DNA of 64,000 bases from Clostridia bacterium (GCA_017471825.1 JAFURQ010000028.1:33276-97275), one strand, 5' to 3'; positions 41,551 to 52,731 are shown, counted from the first letter of the stretch. The notes: generated by a model from the sequence alone, not told the origin. Numbers and translations are program-made.

Positions 41551-42908
41551 TGGAAAATAAGCCCGTAATAAAAGTGATAGGCGCAGGTCTCGCAGGCTGT
41601 GAGGCGGCATATCAGGCGGCAAGGCTCGGAGTTCAGGTTGAGCTGTATGAGATGAAGCCGCATAAATATTCTCCGGCACATCACAGCGCGGATTTCGCAG
41701 AGCTTGTTTGCTCAAACTCGCTTCGCTCCAACGACACCTCGAACGCCGTCGGGCTTCTCAAAGAGGAGCTCCTCAGACTTGGCTCTCTAATAATGGAGGC
41801 GGCTTATGCAACCGCAGTTCCTGCAGGAAGTGCTCTTGCGGTAAACAGAGCTGAGTTCAGCAGATATATAACCGAAAAAATCGAACAAACCGAAAATATC
41901 ACCGTAATCAAGGGTGAGGTAACCGAAATCCCCGACGACGGTGTTACGGTTATAGCAACCGGGCCTCTTACCAGCGAGGCTCTTGCTGAAAAAATAGCTA
42001 ACCTCACAGGCGGGACGGAGCTTCATTTTTTTGATGCCGCCGCACCGATAATCGATTTCTCAACTGTAAATACCGAGGTCGCCTTTTTTGCCTCCAGGTA
42101 CGGCAAGGGGGACCCCACCGACTATCTCAACTGTCCCATGACCCACGAGGAATATGACGCGTTTTATCGTGCCTTGGTGACAGCAGACGTTGCAGAGCTG
42201 AAGGATTTCGACCGCGAATCGCAAAAGGAGCCCACGGTTTTCGAGGGCTGTATGCCTGTCGAGGTAATGGCAAAGCGCGGCTACGATACTCTGCGCTTCG
42301 GACCTATGAAGCCCGTCGGACTTCCCCTGCCCACAACGGGAGAGGAGGCGTTTGCCACGGTTCAGCTCAGACGTGAAAACAAGGAAGGAACTATGTACAA
42401 CATAGTCGGATTCCAGACCCACCTTACCTTCGGCGAGCAGAAAAGGGTGTTCAGAATGATTCCGGGACTTGAGAACGCCGAGTTTTTCAGATACGGTGTA
42501 ATGCACAGAAACACCTATGTCAATTCACCCGGATTTTTAGCCCCGACGTATGCAACAATCGCGTGTCCGTCTCTCTTTTTTGCAGGTCAGATGACGGGCG
42601 TTGAGGGGTACGTTGAGTCTACCTCTTCGGGCTTTGTCGCAGGAGTGAATGCGGCATTGCTCGCGCTTAACCGCGAATCTATGATTTTCCCGAAGGAAAC
42701 GGAAATAGGCGCTCTTGCACATTACGTAAGCGAGGGCGGCGTAAGCTCATCCTTCCAACCGATGAACGCCAATTTCGGAATCATAGCCCCCTTCGATAAA
42801 AAGATTAAAGGAGGAAAAAAGGCAAGAAACGAGGCGTATGCGACTCGCTCGCTCGATATCCTCGAAAAAACGTTTTCTTGCTTCCTAAAAAATGAAAATA
42901 CTGATTGA
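41550..42908 (+). CDS. trmFO: tRNA (uracil-54-C5) methyltransferase TrmFO (folate/FAD)
   Basis: TrmFO makes ribothymidine 54 in tRNA using methylenetetrahydrofolate and FAD. The 452-residue protein has the N-terminal FAD loop VIGAGLAGCEAAYQAARLG, HSADFAELVCSNSLRSN and later GVEGYVESTSSGF. It is coupled to topA and overlaps plsX by 17 bases. Confidence 0.96.
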   Translation: MENKPVIKVIGAGLAGCEAAYQAARLGVQVELYEMKPHKYSPAHHSADFAELVCSNSLRSNDTSNAVGLLKEELLRLGSLIMEAAYATAVPAGSALAVNRAEFSRYITEKIEQTENITVIKGEVTEIPDDGVTVIATGPLTSEALAEKIANLTGGTELHFFDAAAPIIDFSTVNTEVAFFASRYGKGDPTDYLNCPMTHEEYDAFYRALVTADVAELKDFDRESQKEPTVFEGCMPVEVMAKRGYDTLRFGPMKPVGLPLPTTGEEAFATVQLRRENKEGTMYNIVGFQTHLTFGEQKRVFRMIPGLENAEFFRYGVMHRNTYVNSPGFLAPTYATIACPSLFFAGQMTGVEGYVESTSSGFVAGVNAALLALNRESMIFPKETEIGALAHYVSEGGVSSSFQPMNANFGIIAPFDKKIKGGKKARNEAYATRSLDILEKTFSCFLKNENTD

Positions 42909-43929
42909 CGCAATGGGCGGCGATAACGCTCCCCTTGAAATTATAAAGGGTGCGATAGAAGCGCACGAGGCGTATGACGAAGAGATTATTCTCATAGGTG
43001 ATGAGAATGCAATTTCAAACGTCGCTGTGAAAAACGATCTCTCACTCGCCGGTATAAAAACGGTAAATGCCACGTCCGTTGTCACAATGGAGGACGATGC
43101 GCTTTGCGTAATGCGTAATAAGCGTGATTCATCAATGAGCGTTGGACTCCGTATGCTCGCAAAGGGGGAGGTAGATGCCTTCGTAAGTGCAGGAAACACC
43201 GGCGCGCTCATAACAGGTGCCGCGCTTATTGTAAAACGCATCTCCGGTATCGACCGTCCCGCGATAGCAACGGTTCTGCCGCTTGAATCCCCCGTGTTGC
43301 TGATGGATTCGGGCGCAAACCTTACCGTAAATTTTGACAATATCAGCCAGTTTGCCTTTATGGGGGCAAAATATATGGAAAAAATCTACGGTATCGATCG
43401 CCCCCGTGTCGGACTCCTTAATAACGGAACCGAGTACAATAAGGGAAACGAGCTGCAGGTTAATGCATACCAGGTGCTCTCGGAAACCGGCCTCAACTTC
43501 GTCGGTAACATAGAGTCAAAGGCTGTCCCATTCGGTGTCTGCGACGTTCTTGTTTGCGACGGCTTCACGGGGAATATATTCCTGAAAAGCGTTGAGGGAA
43601 TGGGCAAATATATGATGGGAATACTTAAGGATTTGCTCACCACCAATATTGCAACACAGCTCTCAACTCTTACGATGAAGGAAAAACTTCGTGAGCTGAA
43701 GCGTAGATTCGATGCATCGGAGCACGGCGGTGCTCCTATACTAGGCGTATCCAAGCCGGTTATTAAGGCGCACGGCTCCTCAGATGCAAATGCCATAAAA
43801 AATGCAATAAGGCAGGCGATAGGCTTTGTGAAAACGGGTATAAATCAGGACATCGCGAATTTTGCGGTGGACTACGCCGAAAAAAAGCTTATAGCCGAGG
43901 CAGATAAAATATACGAAACCAATCAATAA
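42892..43929 (+). CDS. plsX: Phosphate acyltransferase PlsX
   Basis: PlsX makes acyl-phosphate from acyl-ACP for glycerolipid synthesis. The 345-residue protein starts MKILIDAMGGDNAP and contains SAGNTGAL, DSGANL, GLLNNGTE and CDGFTGN, all conserved. No Shine–Dalgarno is seen before the ATG, which lies inside the trmFO tail, so it probably depends on coupled translation. acpP, often next, is absent; rnc follows. Confidence 0.95.
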   Translation: MKILIDAMGGDNAPLEIIKGAIEAHEAYDEEIILIGDENAISNVAVKNDLSLAGIKTVNATSVVTMEDDALCVMRNKRDSSMSVGLRMLAKGEVDAFVSAGNTGALITGAALIVKRISGIDRPAIATVLPLESPVLLMDSGANLTVNFDNISQFAFMGAKYMEKIYGIDRPRVGLLNNGTEYNKGNELQVNAYQVLSETGLNFVGNIESKAVPFGVCDVLVCDGFTGNIFLKSVEGMGKYMMGILKDLLTTNIATQLSTLTMKEKLRELKRRFDASEHGGAPILGVSKPVIKAHGSSDANAIKNAIRQAIGFVKTGINQDIANFAVDYAEKKLIAEADKIYETNQ

Positions 43930-43944
43930 AGGAGTGAGTGGGTA

Positions 43945-44661
43945 ATGTCGATAGGAAAAAGCCCCGTTGAACTGATGGACAGGCTTGGTTATCGCTTTAG
44001 TGATATAACTTATTTGCAAAACGCCGTTACTCATTCGTCCTTCGCAAACGAACGGCGTGCGCGCGGAATGCTTCTTCCGTCCAACGAAAGATTGGAGTTC
44101 CTCGGTGATGCTGTTCTTCAAATCCTGATTTCCGAATACCTTTACGAAAGATTCTTTGATAAGGGCGAGGGAAATCTAACCAAAATACGCCAGCACCTCG
44201 TCTGCGAGAAAACTCTTGCCGCGATAGCAACCGAACTTCGCGTTGGAGATTATCTTAACGTTGGCAGAGGTGAGGAGCTGACCGATTGCCGAAGAAGACC
44301 AAAGGTGCTTGCTGATGCTCTCGAGGCAATTATAGCGGCAATCTATATAGATTCAAACAAATTTTCAACCGCTGTCGCAAGGGAAGCGGTGCTTGCGCTG
44401 TTTAAAAGCGCAATTGAAAATTCTCAAAATATGCAAAAGGGTGACTACAAAACCCTGCTTCAACAGCTGGTGGAAAAGGACGGCTCTGCCGTGCTTGAGT
44501 ACGTTGTCGTTGCAGAGGACGGCCCAGAGCATGAAAAAAGCTTTACCGTTGAGGCGCGAGTTAACAATAACGTTGTTGGCACAGGCACCTCGTCAACCAA
44601 AAAGGATGCAGAGCAGCAGGCGGCAAAAATGGCACTTGCGCTTTTTGGAGTTTCCGTATGA
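43945..44661 (+). CDS. rnc: Ribonuclease III
   Basis: RNase III cuts double-stranded RNA in rRNA and mRNA processing. The 238-residue protein has the signature NERLEFLGDAVL (47–58), the second metal-site segment ADALEAIIAAIYID (about 125–138) and a C-terminal double-stranded RNA-binding domain (about 160–235). AAAGGAG precedes the ATG. It overlaps the next gene by 4 bases (ATGA). Confidence 0.96.
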   Translation: MSIGKSPVELMDRLGYRFSDITYLQNAVTHSSFANERRARGMLLPSNERLEFLGDAVLQILISEYLYERFFDKGEGNLTKIRQHLVCEKTLAAIATELRVGDYLNVGRGEELTDCRRRPKVLADALEAIIAAIYIDSNKFSTAVAREAVLALFKSAIENSQNMQKGDYKTLLQQLVEKDGSAVLEYVVVAEDGPEHEKSFTVEARVNNNVVGTGTSSTKKDAEQQAAKMALALFGVSV

Positions 44662-45683
44662 TCCGTCATGTAAATATCCCTGTATTTATACCCCATCTCG
44701 GTTGTCCAAACCAATGTGTGTTCTGTAATCAGAGAACGATTACAGGCACAAGCAAATTTTGCGCCGATGACGTTCGTGATATAATCGAGGATGCTCTCAA
44801 TACAATAGAGGAGGGCACAGAGGTCGAAATCGCCATCTTCGGCGGTTCATTTACGGGAATAGATTTTGACCTTATGTGTCGCTTGCTCGAAATTGCTTAC
44901 TCATATATCCTTGCGGGTAGGGTGAGCTCTATCAGGTGCTCCACGCGTCCGGATTACATAGACGGGCATATTCTCTCCACCTTGAAAAAGTACGGAGTAA
45001 AGGTTATCGAGCTCGGGCTCCAGTCCACCTCGGACAAGGTCCTTACCCTCACAAAACGCGCTCATAGCTTCGAGGCAGAGGAGCGAGCCTGTAAAATGAT
45101 AGTTGAAGCAGGCTTTGAGCTTGTCGGTCAGATGATGATAGGTTTGCCCGGCTCAACTCTCGAGCTTGAGGAGGAAACCGCGCGGTTCATTGCTTCTGTC
45201 AGAGCCAAGGGCGCCAGAATTTATCCAACAGTGGTTTTCCGCAATACAGAGCTTTGTGATATGACGGAAAACGGCTCATACGTGCCTCTTTCGCTTGATG
45301 ACGCAATTCTGCGCTCTGCGCGTGCGCTTAAGATTTTTAAGGATGCCGGAATTCCGGTAATCAGAATAGGACTTTGCGCATCAGACAATCTTTCAGCCCC
45401 CGATACGTATTTTGCGGGGCCGAACCATTCCGCCCTCGGCGAATTGGTGGAAAATGAATTTTATTATGAATTAATCAAGGAAAAAATCGAGAAAGCAGAC
45501 GTTATCGGTCCCCAAAGCGTTACGGTTTTTGGCTCTCGCGGCTCGCTTTCCAAAATGATAGGACAAAAAAGAAAAAACAAGCTTCGTCTTATTGATGACT
45601 TCCCGTTGATTTCCTTCAGCTTTGCCGAATCGGCAGACGTAGAGGAATACGACGTCAGGCTTCAATACGAGGAAAGGAAATAA
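44658..45683 (+). CDS. Elp3/MiaB-superfamily radical SAM protein
   Basis: This 341-residue radical SAM protein has the cluster motif CPNQCVFC (Cys16, 20, 23), followed by FGGSFTGI and LGLQSTSDKVL as in the Elp3-like group. It lacks the acetyltransferase half of true Elp3. This gene is commonly found between rnc and smc in Clostridia; its reaction is unknown. It is coupled to rnc and sits one base ahead of smc. Confidence 0.85.
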   Translation: MIRHVNIPVFIPHLGCPNQCVFCNQRTITGTSKFCADDVRDIIEDALNTIEEGTEVEIAIFGGSFTGIDFDLMCRLLEIAYSYILAGRVSSIRCSTRPDYIDGHILSTLKKYGVKVIELGLQSTSDKVLTLTKRAHSFEAEERACKMIVEAGFELVGQMMIGLPGSTLELEEETARFIASVRAKGARIYPTVVFRNTELCDMTENGSYVPLSLDDAILRSARALKIFKDAGIPVIRIGLCASDNLSAPDTYFAGPNHSALGELVENEFYYELIKEKIEKADVIGPQSVTVFGSRGSLSKMIGQKRKNKLRLIDDFPLISFSFAESADVEEYDVRLQYEERK

Positions 45684-45684
45684 G

Positions 45685-48600
45685 ATGTATTTAAAATCTC
45701 TTGAACTACACGGCTTCAAATCGTTCCCGAACAGAACAGTTCTTACGTTCGAGCGCGGAGCAACGGTAATTGTCGGCCCCAACGGAAGCGGAAAATCGAA
45801 CATTTCCGACGCTATGCGTTGGGTTCTCGGTGAGCTTTCAAGCCGTAATATCCGAGGAACCAAGATGGAGGACGTTATCTTCGGCGGTACCGACGAGCGC
45901 AGACCTATGGGCTTTGCGGAGGTTTCGGTTACGTTTGACAATACCGATCCCGATAACCGCCTTGATTCGCAGTACGATGAGGTTATTGTCACGCGTAGAT
46001 ATTTCAGAACAGGCGACAGTGAATACCTTATCAACCGTCAGCCCTGCCGATTGCGCGACATTTACGAGCTGTTTATGAACACAGGTGTCGGCCGTGAGGG
46101 CTACTCCATAATCGGACAGGGAAAAATTGCGGAAATCATCTCCAAAAAGAGTGACGAGCGCCGCAGTATATTCGAAGAGGCGGCGGGAATATCCAAATAC
46201 CGTCACAGAAAGGAAGAGTCCGAAAGAAAGCTGAAGGCGACTCAGGACAACCTTGATCGTGTAAAGGATATACTTCTTGAGCTTGAAAACCGCGTTGTTC
46301 CTCTCGAAAAGGAAGCGGAAAAAGCTCGAAAGGGTCTTGCAATATACGAGGAAAAGAAGCGCGCCGACGTATCTCTTTGGCTCTTTGACACAGAGAAGAT
46401 AAGAGTAGATATCGAGGAAGCAGAGAAGGCGTGGAAACTTGCGAAGCACGAGCTTGAAATAATAGATCAGGTTATTCTTGACCTCGATGCACAGGAGAAG
46501 AATCTGTACGAAAAAACTCAGGAAAATCGCGCACTTTCACACGATTTGTCTGAACAGATTATAGAATCTAACAGACGGCTCAGCACTCTCGATACTGCGC
46601 TTCGTACCGCAGATTCCGACTTTGCACATTCTGCTGAGCTTATAGAGCAGTGCAGAATCAGAATAGCGGAAATTGACAAGGGAATTGCATCGCTCAACGA
46701 AAGCAAATGCACGTATCTTGCGAAGCGAGGCGAGCACGAGGCGGTTCTTCAGGGGCTCCTCGACAAAAGACTCGGTTACCTTGCAGAGCAACAGAAGCTC
46801 GTTGAGGAGATCGCACAGATCAAGCGCGCTCTTGAGGAGGCTCTTGATGAGCTTACCATTGAGGAGGGCGTAGCATCCGATCTTCTCGTAAGAATCGGAG
46901 TTCTTAAAAACTCCAGAGTAAACGATAACACTAAATCCGAGGACGTAGAGCGCGAAATCGCCGAATATGAAAGCAAGGGACTCTTGCTCAAGGAAGAGGC
47001 AGAGCGCTGCGAGGCGGCGGCATCCGAATTTAAGGAGAAAATTGCCGAAAAGGAAGAGATAATCGCCGAAAGCAACGAGAAAATCGAGGCCCTAAACACC
47101 GAAAAGGTGGAAATCAACGAAACCCTCAATTCTCTTATTCTCGAAAGAGATACGATGGTTCAGCGCGCCGATCTTCTCCAGCGAATGAACGATCATTTCG
47201 AGGGTTATGCCGAGAGCGTTAAATTCGTAATGCGCGAATATAACAGCGGAAATATAACCGGCGGCAAAATTCACGGCCCCCTTTCCTCGCTTATCAACGT
47301 TGACAAGCAGTATATAACCGCAATCGAAACCTCACTCGGTTCAAGTCTTCAAAATATAGTCGTAGACAACGAGGACGTGGCAAACTCCTCTATCCGCGCG
47401 CTTAAAAAAGCAAACGCAGGCCGCGCAACCTTCTATCCTATCAGCGCAATTCGCCCAATGGGAGAAACCGACGAAATCAAAGAGTCGAAGAAAATGCCCG
47501 GCTTCATCGGCAGAGCAGACACTCTCGTTCACTCTGACAGTCAGTATCGCGGTATAATCGAGTGGCTCCTTCTTCGCACAGTTGTTTTTGACAATATTGA
47601 TAATGCAACTGCTGCAGCAAAGAAGCTTCGCTACAGGGTTAAAATCGTAACCCTCGACGGTCAGCTTATCAGCGTCGGCGGTGCCTTCACGGGCGGTAGC
47701 GCAAAAAGAGATAGCGGTATTCTTTCAAGACTTACCGAAATCGCTACCCTGCGCGATAAGGCAGAAAAGCTTTCCGCAAGAATTGATGAAGCAAAAGAGT
47801 CGATTGAAGAGATAAATTCCGAGCTCTCCGAGGCTCAGGATGTGCTTCATACCGCCGAGCAGGATAAGGAAATTCTTATTTCACTTTCTCGCTCGCAGTT
47901 CGCCGCGCTCGATAATGCAAACGCAAAATACGAGGCAAACTGCAATATCATAGAAAAGCTCAGATATGACTATAACAACCTCATAGGCCAGCAGTCCGAG
48001 GCAGAGGCGGAAATCACTCGTCTTGAAGCAGAGCACGTTGCGGCGCTTGAAAGAATTGCCGCACTCAAGGATTTCAGAACCAAGCGCTCGGCTGAGATGG
48101 GCATACTCGACGAAAAGAGCGACGAGTACGGCGACAAGGCGAATGAGACCTACATCTCGATCGCAGAGGCACGCAAGGACATTGAGAGCGTTCAGCAGAT
48201 GATAGACAGCCTTGACGACCGCATAGGCGAGCTTGAGAGCGATAAATCGGTTCAGAACGCAAGAATAGCCGACCTTACCTCAAAGCGCGATAATATAGAC
48301 AATATCAAGGCAGAAAACAAGGCGGAGTATGCCGCACTCGAAGAAAAAATCCGTGAGCTTATGGCTCTGCGTGCCGAAACCGACAAGGGCGGCGACGAAT
48401 TCGAGCGTCAGCTCAGAGTAATCCGCGAAAGCAAGGATGAAAAGAACAGGTCGAAGAGTGTCGTTCAGGAAGCAACTCTCCGCGCGGAAAACAAATACGA
48501 GCAGCTTAGGGAGAAGCAGGATAAGCTTGGACATCAGCTCTGGGATGAATATGAAATCACCTACGAGCAGGCTGTTGAGCTCGACTATCCTCCCGTAACC

Positions 48601-49296
48601 GCAGAGAACCGCGACGAAATCGCCGCAATACAAACCTCCTGCAAAAATCGCTTGAGAGCGCTTGGAAGCTACAACCCCGGTGCTATCGAGGAGTACGCAG
48701 AGGTTAAGATCAGATATGATGCGCTCAATACGCAGTATAGCGACCTTACCAACTCTTATGACGAGCTCGTTGGCATTATCGCAAGAATCGAGAGCGAGAT
48801 GCGCACCAGCTTCGTTACAGCCTTCGAGGCTATCAACCACAATTTCGGTATAACCTTCAAGGAGCTCTTCGGAGGCGGTAGTGCGGAGCTTTCGCTCACC
48901 GATCCCGAGGACGTCCTTACCTCAGGTATCGAGATTAAGGCGGCTCCTCCCGGCAAGATTATTAAGAGCCTCTCGCTTCTTTCGGGTGGTGAGCAGTCCT
49001 TTGTTGCCATTGCCTTGCTTTTCGCTATACTCAAGGTTAACCCGACTCCGTTCTGTATTCTTGACGAGATAGAGGCAGCTCTTGACGAGGTTAACGTATT
49101 GAGATTTGGTGAATACATAAAGCGCTTCGATGACGGAACGCAGTTCATTCTCATTACCCACCGTCGCGGTACTATGGAGATAGGTGACCGTCTCTACGGT
49201 GTAACAATGCCTCAGCGCGGTATATCACAGGCGATTGAGCTTAACGTAAACGAAATCGAAGGAAAACAGAAGGAGCTTTTAGATGGGGTTCTTTGA
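45685..49296 (+). CDS. smc: Chromosome segregation protein SMC
   Basis: SMC forms the ring-shaped ATPase that, with ScpA and ScpB (both in this window at 30–31.7 kb), organises and separates chromosomes. The 1203-residue protein has Walker [21 protein letters not shown] (near 32–51), two long coiled coils, a hinge (about 515–670), the ABC signature [16 protein letters not shown] and Walker [13 protein letters not shown] (near 1123). The last 14 bases overlap ftsY. Confidence 0.97.
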   Translation: MYLKSLELHGFKSFPNRTVLTFERGATVIVGPNGSGKSNISDAMRWVLGELSSRNIRGTKMEDVIFGGTDERRPMGFAEVSVTFDNTDPDNRLDSQYDEVIVTRRYFRTGDSEYLINRQPCRLRDIYELFMNTGVGREGYSIIGQGKIAEIISKKSDERRSIFEEAAGISKYRHRKEESERKLKATQDNLDRVKDILLELENRVVPLEKEAEKARKGLAIYEEKKRADVSLWLFDTEKIRVDIEEAEKAWKLAKHELEIIDQVILDLDAQEKNLYEKTQENRALSHDLSEQIIESNRRLSTLDTALRTADSDFAHSAELIEQCRIRIAEIDKGIASLNESKCTYLAKRGEHEAVLQGLLDKRLGYLAEQQKLVEEIAQIKRALEEALDELTIEEGVASDLLVRIGVLKNSRVNDNTKSEDVEREIAEYESKGLLLKEEAERCEAAASEFKEKIAEKEEIIAESNEKIEALNTEKVEINETLNSLILERDTMVQRADLLQRMNDHFEGYAESVKFVMREYNSGNITGGKIHGPLSSLINVDKQYITAIETSLGSSLQNIVVDNEDVANSSIRALKKANAGRATFYPISAIRPMGETDEIKESKKMPGFIGRADTLVHSDSQYRGIIEWLLLRTVVFDNIDNATAAAKKLRYRVKIVTLDGQLISVGGAFTGGSAKRDSGILSRLTEIATLRDKAEKLSARIDEAKESIEEINSELSEAQDVLHTAEQDKEILISLSRSQFAALDNANAKYEANCNIIEKLRYDYNNLIGQQSEAEAEITRLEAEHVAALERIAALKDFRTKRSAEMGILDEKSDEYGDKANETYISIAEARKDIESVQQMIDSLDDRIGELESDKSVQNARIADLTSKRDNIDNIKAENKAEYAALEEKIRELMALRAETDKGGDEFERQLRVIRESKDEKNRSKSVVQEATLRAENKYEQLREKQDKLGHQLWDEYEITYEQAVELDYPPVTAENRDEIAAIQTSCKNRLRALGSYNPGAIEEYAEVKIRYDALNTQYSDLTNSYDELVGIIARIESEMRTSFVTAFEAINHNFGITFKELFGGGSAELSLTDPEDVLTSGIEIKAAPPGKIIKSLSLLSGGEQSFVAIALLFAILKVNPTPFCILDEIEAALDEVNVLRFGEYIKRFDDGTQFILITHRRGTMEIGDRLYGVTMPQRGISQAIELNVNEIEGKQKELLDGVL

Positions 49297-50200
49297 GAAA
49301 TTAAAAAACGGTCTTAATAAGACAAAAAATGCCATAGTTGGCAAAATAGACGATATAATTAAAAGCTTCAGAAAGGTTGATGAGGAGCTCTTCGAGGAGC
49401 TCGAGGAAGCCCTCATATCAGCCGATATCGGCGTGTACACCACTGAGGAAATACTTGACAGACTTCGCGACACCGTAAAGGATAAAAATATAAAAGAGTC
49501 TGATGAGGTGAAGGATGAGCTGTTCAAAATTCTTCGTGAAATGGTTGGGGACCACGAGCCACTCAATCTTTCAACCAAGCCGTCGGTTATTCTCGTGATC
49601 GGCGTGAACGGTGTCGGAAAAACAACATCAATAGGAAAAATCTCGGCAGAACTCAAATCACAGGGTAAAAAGGTCGTGGTTGCGGCTGCTGATACCTTCC
49701 GTGCCGCTGCCGCAGAACAGCTTACCGTTTGGTGCGAAAGAGCCGGAGTTGATATTATAAAGCAGGCCGCAGGCGCGGATCCTGCCTCGGTTGTGTACGA
49801 TGCTATAGGAGCAGTGAAAAGCAGAGGCGCCGACGTTCTTATCATAGATACCGCCGGCCGCCTTCATAACAAGAAAAATCTCATGGATGAGCTCGCAAAA
49901 ATTGATAGAGTAATAGGCCGTGAACTTGCAGGCTGTGCAAAGGAAACGCTTCTCGTTCTCGATGCCACAACGGGCCAGAACGCCGTTCTTCAGGCAAAGG
50001 AATTCAAGGAAGCATCTAAAATCACAGGTCTTGTGCTCACAAAGCTTGACGGCACCGCTAAGGGCGGAATAGTTCTCTCGATAAAGCAGGAGCTTGGAAT
50101 ACCTGTAAAATTTATTGGTGTAGGCGAAAAAATAGACGATATGAAGCCATTTGATCCTGATGAATTTGCGAGCGCTCTGTTTGAAAAGGAAGAAATATGA
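49283..50200 (+). CDS. ftsY: Signal recognition particle receptor FtsY
   Basis: FtsY docks SRP–ribosome complexes at the membrane. The 305-residue protein has a short N-domain and GTPase motifs G1 GVNGVGKTT (about 107–115), [19 protein letters not shown] and [10 protein letters not shown]. The acidic A-domain is nearly absent, as in many Firmicutes. AAGGAG lies inside the smc tail. ffh does not follow, unlike in Bacillus. Confidence 0.96.
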   Translation: MGFFEKLKNGLNKTKNAIVGKIDDIIKSFRKVDEELFEELEEALISADIGVYTTEEILDRLRDTVKDKNIKESDEVKDELFKILREMVGDHEPLNLSTKPSVILVIGVNGVGKTTSIGKISAELKSQGKKVVVAAADTFRAAAAEQLTVWCERAGVDIIKQAAGADPASVVYDAIGAVKSRGADVLIIDTAGRLHNKKNLMDELAKIDRVIGRELAGCAKETLLVLDATTGQNAVLQAKEFKEASKITGLVLTKLDGTAKGGIVLSIKQELGIPVKFIGVGEKIDDMKPFDPDEFASALFEKEEI

Positions 50201-50484
50201 TAACAAGTAAACAAAGAGCATATCTTCGCTCAATGTCCCAAAGCCTTGAAACGATTTTTCAGATTGGCAAGGGTGGTATAACCGAGGAGATATGTACACA
50301 GATAGAAAACGCCCTTGAGGCTCGCGAGCTTATCAAGGCGCGTGTTCTTGATAATAGCGGATATACCGCAAAGGAAGCGGCACAAATCATTGCCGAGGCA
50401 ATCGACTGTGACGTTGTAAGTTGTGTAGGTTCCCGCTTCGTTCTTTATAAAGAATCTAAAAAGAAAAAGAGGATTGAACTCTGA
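50197..50484 (+). CDS. yhbY: YhbY-family RNA-binding protein (CRM domain)
   Basis: This 95-residue CRM-domain protein has the characteristic QIGKGGI loop and a C-terminal GSRFVLYK strand. Family members bind pre-ribosomal RNA. It overlaps ftsY by 4 bases and nadD by one (TGATG), forming a coupled chain. The gene next to nadD is conserved in Firmicutes. Confidence 0.9.
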   Translation: MITSKQRAYLRSMSQSLETIFQIGKGGITEEICTQIENALEARELIKARVLDNSGYTAKEAAQIIAEAIDCDVVSCVGSRFVLYKESKKKKRIEL

Positions 50485-51092
50485 TGACGGAAAAAATCAG
50501 AGTAGGCGTTTTCGGCGGTACGTTTAACCCCCCGCATCTTGCGCACGTAAATGCCGCAGAGCACTTTGCCGAAGCCGCAGGGCTGGACAGGCTTCTTGTA
50601 ATTCCGGCGCTTTTGCCGCCGCACAAGGAATATTCCGGCACCGTGGAGCCGAATGAGCGCATAGAGATGTGTAGGCTTGCATTTTCGCATATAAAAAACA
50701 CAGAGGTTTCCGATATAGAAATCGCGCGCGGCGGCAAGAGCTATACAGCCATAACGCTCTCCGAGCTGAAAAGCGATAATAACGAGCTGTTTTTGCTCTG
50801 CGGAACGGATATGTTCCTCACCCTTGATAGCTGGTATATGCCTGAAAAAATATTCGAGCTCGCAACTGTTTGCTATATCCGCCGTGAAAGTGATACAGAC
50901 ATCACAGAAAAAATAGAGGATCGCGTATCGCTATATAAGCAGAGGTATGGCGCACGTATACTTGCCGTAAATGCATCGGCAATAGAGCTGTCATCAACCT
51001 TGATAAGAGAAGAGCTTAAAGCCAACAAAGGCTCGCAGTATCTTCCACCCGCTGTTTACGAATATATAAAAGGTCGAGGACTTTACGTATGA
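50484..51092 (+). CDS. nadD: Nicotinate-nucleotide adenylyltransferase
   Basis: NadD makes nicotinate adenine dinucleotide, the step before NAD synthetase. The 202-residue protein has the nucleotidyl-transfer motif GGTFNPPHLAH (11–21) and the C-terminal SSTLIRE motif. It overlaps yqeK by 4 bases; GAGG precedes the ATG. Confidence 0.95.
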   Translation: MTEKIRVGVFGGTFNPPHLAHVNAAEHFAEAAGLDRLLVIPALLPPHKEYSGTVEPNERIEMCRLAFSHIKNTEVSDIEIARGGKSYTAITLSELKSDNNELFLLCGTDMFLTLDSWYMPEKIFELATVCYIRRESDTDITEKIEDRVSLYKQRYGARILAVNASAIELSSTLIREELKANKGSQYLPPAVYEYIKGRGLYV

Positions 51093-51700
51093 TAATCGAT
51101 CTTGATAGACTTCAAGCCGCGGTTAAAGAGCGCCTCTCGGAAAAACGCTTTTTGCATACCGTAGGCGTTAAGGAAATGGCAATTCTGCTCGGCAGAGCCT
51201 GTCTTCCCGATGATCTCTCGGAGCTTGGCGCCGCCGCACTTCTCCACGATATTACGAAGGAGTGTGACGCCGAGGCACAGCTTTACATGCTTCGTGAGCT
51301 TGGACAGGAGGCCACCGCGGAGGATATGAAAAGCCCCGCCATTCTTCATTCATATACGGCTCCGTACGTAATTCTGCGAGATTTTTCAGAGCTCGCAACG
51401 CCGCAAATTCTCTCAGCAGTTAAAAAGCATACCGCAGGCGATGCCGAAATGAGCGTTTTTGACAAAATAATCTTTATTTCGGATTTTATTGAACGCGGCA
51501 GAAGCTATCCTGCCTGCATTGAAACGCGAAATTTTCTTCTTTCCTCGCTTGATGAGGGAAAAAGGGAAGATAACGTAAGGTCATTGACTCTGGCGTGCAT
51601 TATGGCAATTGATTTTACGATCGAGAATCTGAAATCAAAAGAAAAAAGCATTCATCCCACCACCTTGATGGCAAGAAACGCCTTGGCGTCCGAAATTTAA
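51089..51700 (+). CDS. yqeK: YqeK-family HD-domain phosphohydrolase
   Basis: This 203-residue HD protein has metal ligands His23 (RFLHTVGV), His53-Asp54 (LLHDITKE) and a later Asp in FDKIIFISDFIE. YqeK enzymes hydrolyse diadenosine tetraphosphate symmetrically. nadD–yqeK–LCP–rsfS is a conserved order. Confidence 0.92.
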   Translation: MIIDLDRLQAAVKERLSEKRFLHTVGVKEMAILLGRACLPDDLSELGAAALLHDITKECDAEAQLYMLRELGQEATAEDMKSPAILHSYTAPYVILRDFSELATPQILSAVKKHTAGDAEMSVFDKIIFISDFIERGRSYPACIETRNFLLSSLDEGKREDNVRSLTLACIMAIDFTIENLKSKEKSIHPTTLMARNALASEI

Positions 51701-51719
51701 CATACTAATGCAAGAAAAA

Positions 51720-51753
51720 ATACAAAAACTAACCGAAAGTGAGGTTTTTGTAT
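51720..51753 (+). promoter_or_regulatory. Hairpin covering the start codon of the LCP gene
   Basis: ATACAAAAAC (51720–51729) pairs perfectly with GTTTTTGTAT (51744–51753), which includes the first two bases of the LCP ATG (51752). GAGG (51741–51744) sits in the loop and stem junction. It is A+T-rich, so it should melt easily. Confidence 0.45.
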
Positions 51754-52684
51754 GAAAAGTATTTATAAATTTTTAACTTGCGCGGTACTGATTTTGACGT
51801 TGATTTGTCATCCTTCTGGGCTTTTGTCTGCGGCTTCTGCATCCGGTGCTTCAACGAAAACGTATCTTCTTGTGGGCTATGACGATGCCGCAGAAAATAC
51901 AGATACGATCTGCATTGCAAATTTTAATTTTGATAAAAACGAAATCAACGTTTTGCAGATTCCGCGAGACACCTATTACGGCTTCGGTCATTCGCAAAAC
52001 AAAATCAATCAGTTCTATTCCTACGAGCGAGCAAAGGGAAGTGCTCCCAACAGTGCAATGCGATCACTAGCATCCTCGCTATCAAAACACCTTTCGTTGA
52101 AAATCGACGGCTTTATGGGAATATCGACTGATAGCTTCGAAAAGATAATCTCTGCCATCGGCGGTATTTACGTAGATGCTGAAAGCGATTTTTCAATAAC
52201 CGATTCCGAAGGCAATCTGCTACTGTCTTTGGCAAAAGGAGAAAATTTTATCACCTCCCGTCAGGCGATGATTTTGGCAAGACACCGTGCGAGCTATAAG
52301 CGCGGAGATTTACAGAGGATGGATGCGCAAAAAATGTTGATTAAGGGGCTTTACAAAACCCTCGGGCGCGGCATCGACTATAAATCCTTGCCTGCACTTA
52401 TAAGCAGTGCGGACGGTATCGTAACCGACATGTCGGTAATTCAAATTTTGTCACTGCTTCGCCTCGCAAGAGCGGAACAAGGCATGTCCGTTTCGGTGCA
52501 AACGTTGCCGGGGGAGGCTGTTGTTGGCAAGAACGGAATATCCTATTACGTTATGAATCGCGCAAATGCCGCGCGGATCTTCAATAATTATTTTTCGGTA
52601 AGCGAGGAACACTTTGATGCCGAAAGAATCTTCAACAATCCCTCCGCAGAGGAATTTTCAAGAATTTATTACAACACAAACTAA
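51752..52684 (+). CDS. LytR–CpsA–Psr (LCP) family protein
   Basis: LCP enzymes transfer glycopolymers from lipid carriers to peptidoglycan. The 310-residue protein has an N-terminal hydrophobic segment (about 7–30) and the LCP core with NVLQIPRDTYYG, INQFYSYERAKG and ILARHRASYKRGDLQRMDAQ, whose arginines and aspartates bind the diphosphate. The usual C-terminal extension is short. The site between yqeK and rsfS is conserved in Clostridia. Confidence 0.9.
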   Translation: MKSIYKFLTCAVLILTLICHPSGLLSAASASGASTKTYLLVGYDDAAENTDTICIANFNFDKNEINVLQIPRDTYYGFGHSQNKINQFYSYERAKGSAPNSAMRSLASSLSKHLSLKIDGFMGISTDSFEKIISAIGGIYVDAESDFSITDSEGNLLLSLAKGENFITSRQAMILARHRASYKRGDLQRMDAQKMLIKGLYKTLGRGIDYKSLPALISSADGIVTDMSVIQILSLLRLARAEQGMSVSVQTLPGEAVVGKNGISYYVMNRANAARIFNNYFSVSEEHFDAERIFNNPSAEEFSRIYYNTN

Positions 52685-52731
52685 CAATATATTATGCTGC
52701 AAAGCACCCGGATTTCGGGGGAAAGGTAAAA

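Noticed and set aside
52685-52731. CCCG-GATTT-CGGG hairpin before rsfS as a terminator
   Set aside because: It has only a short stem and no T run, and ends at the ribosome site; it is too weak to call.
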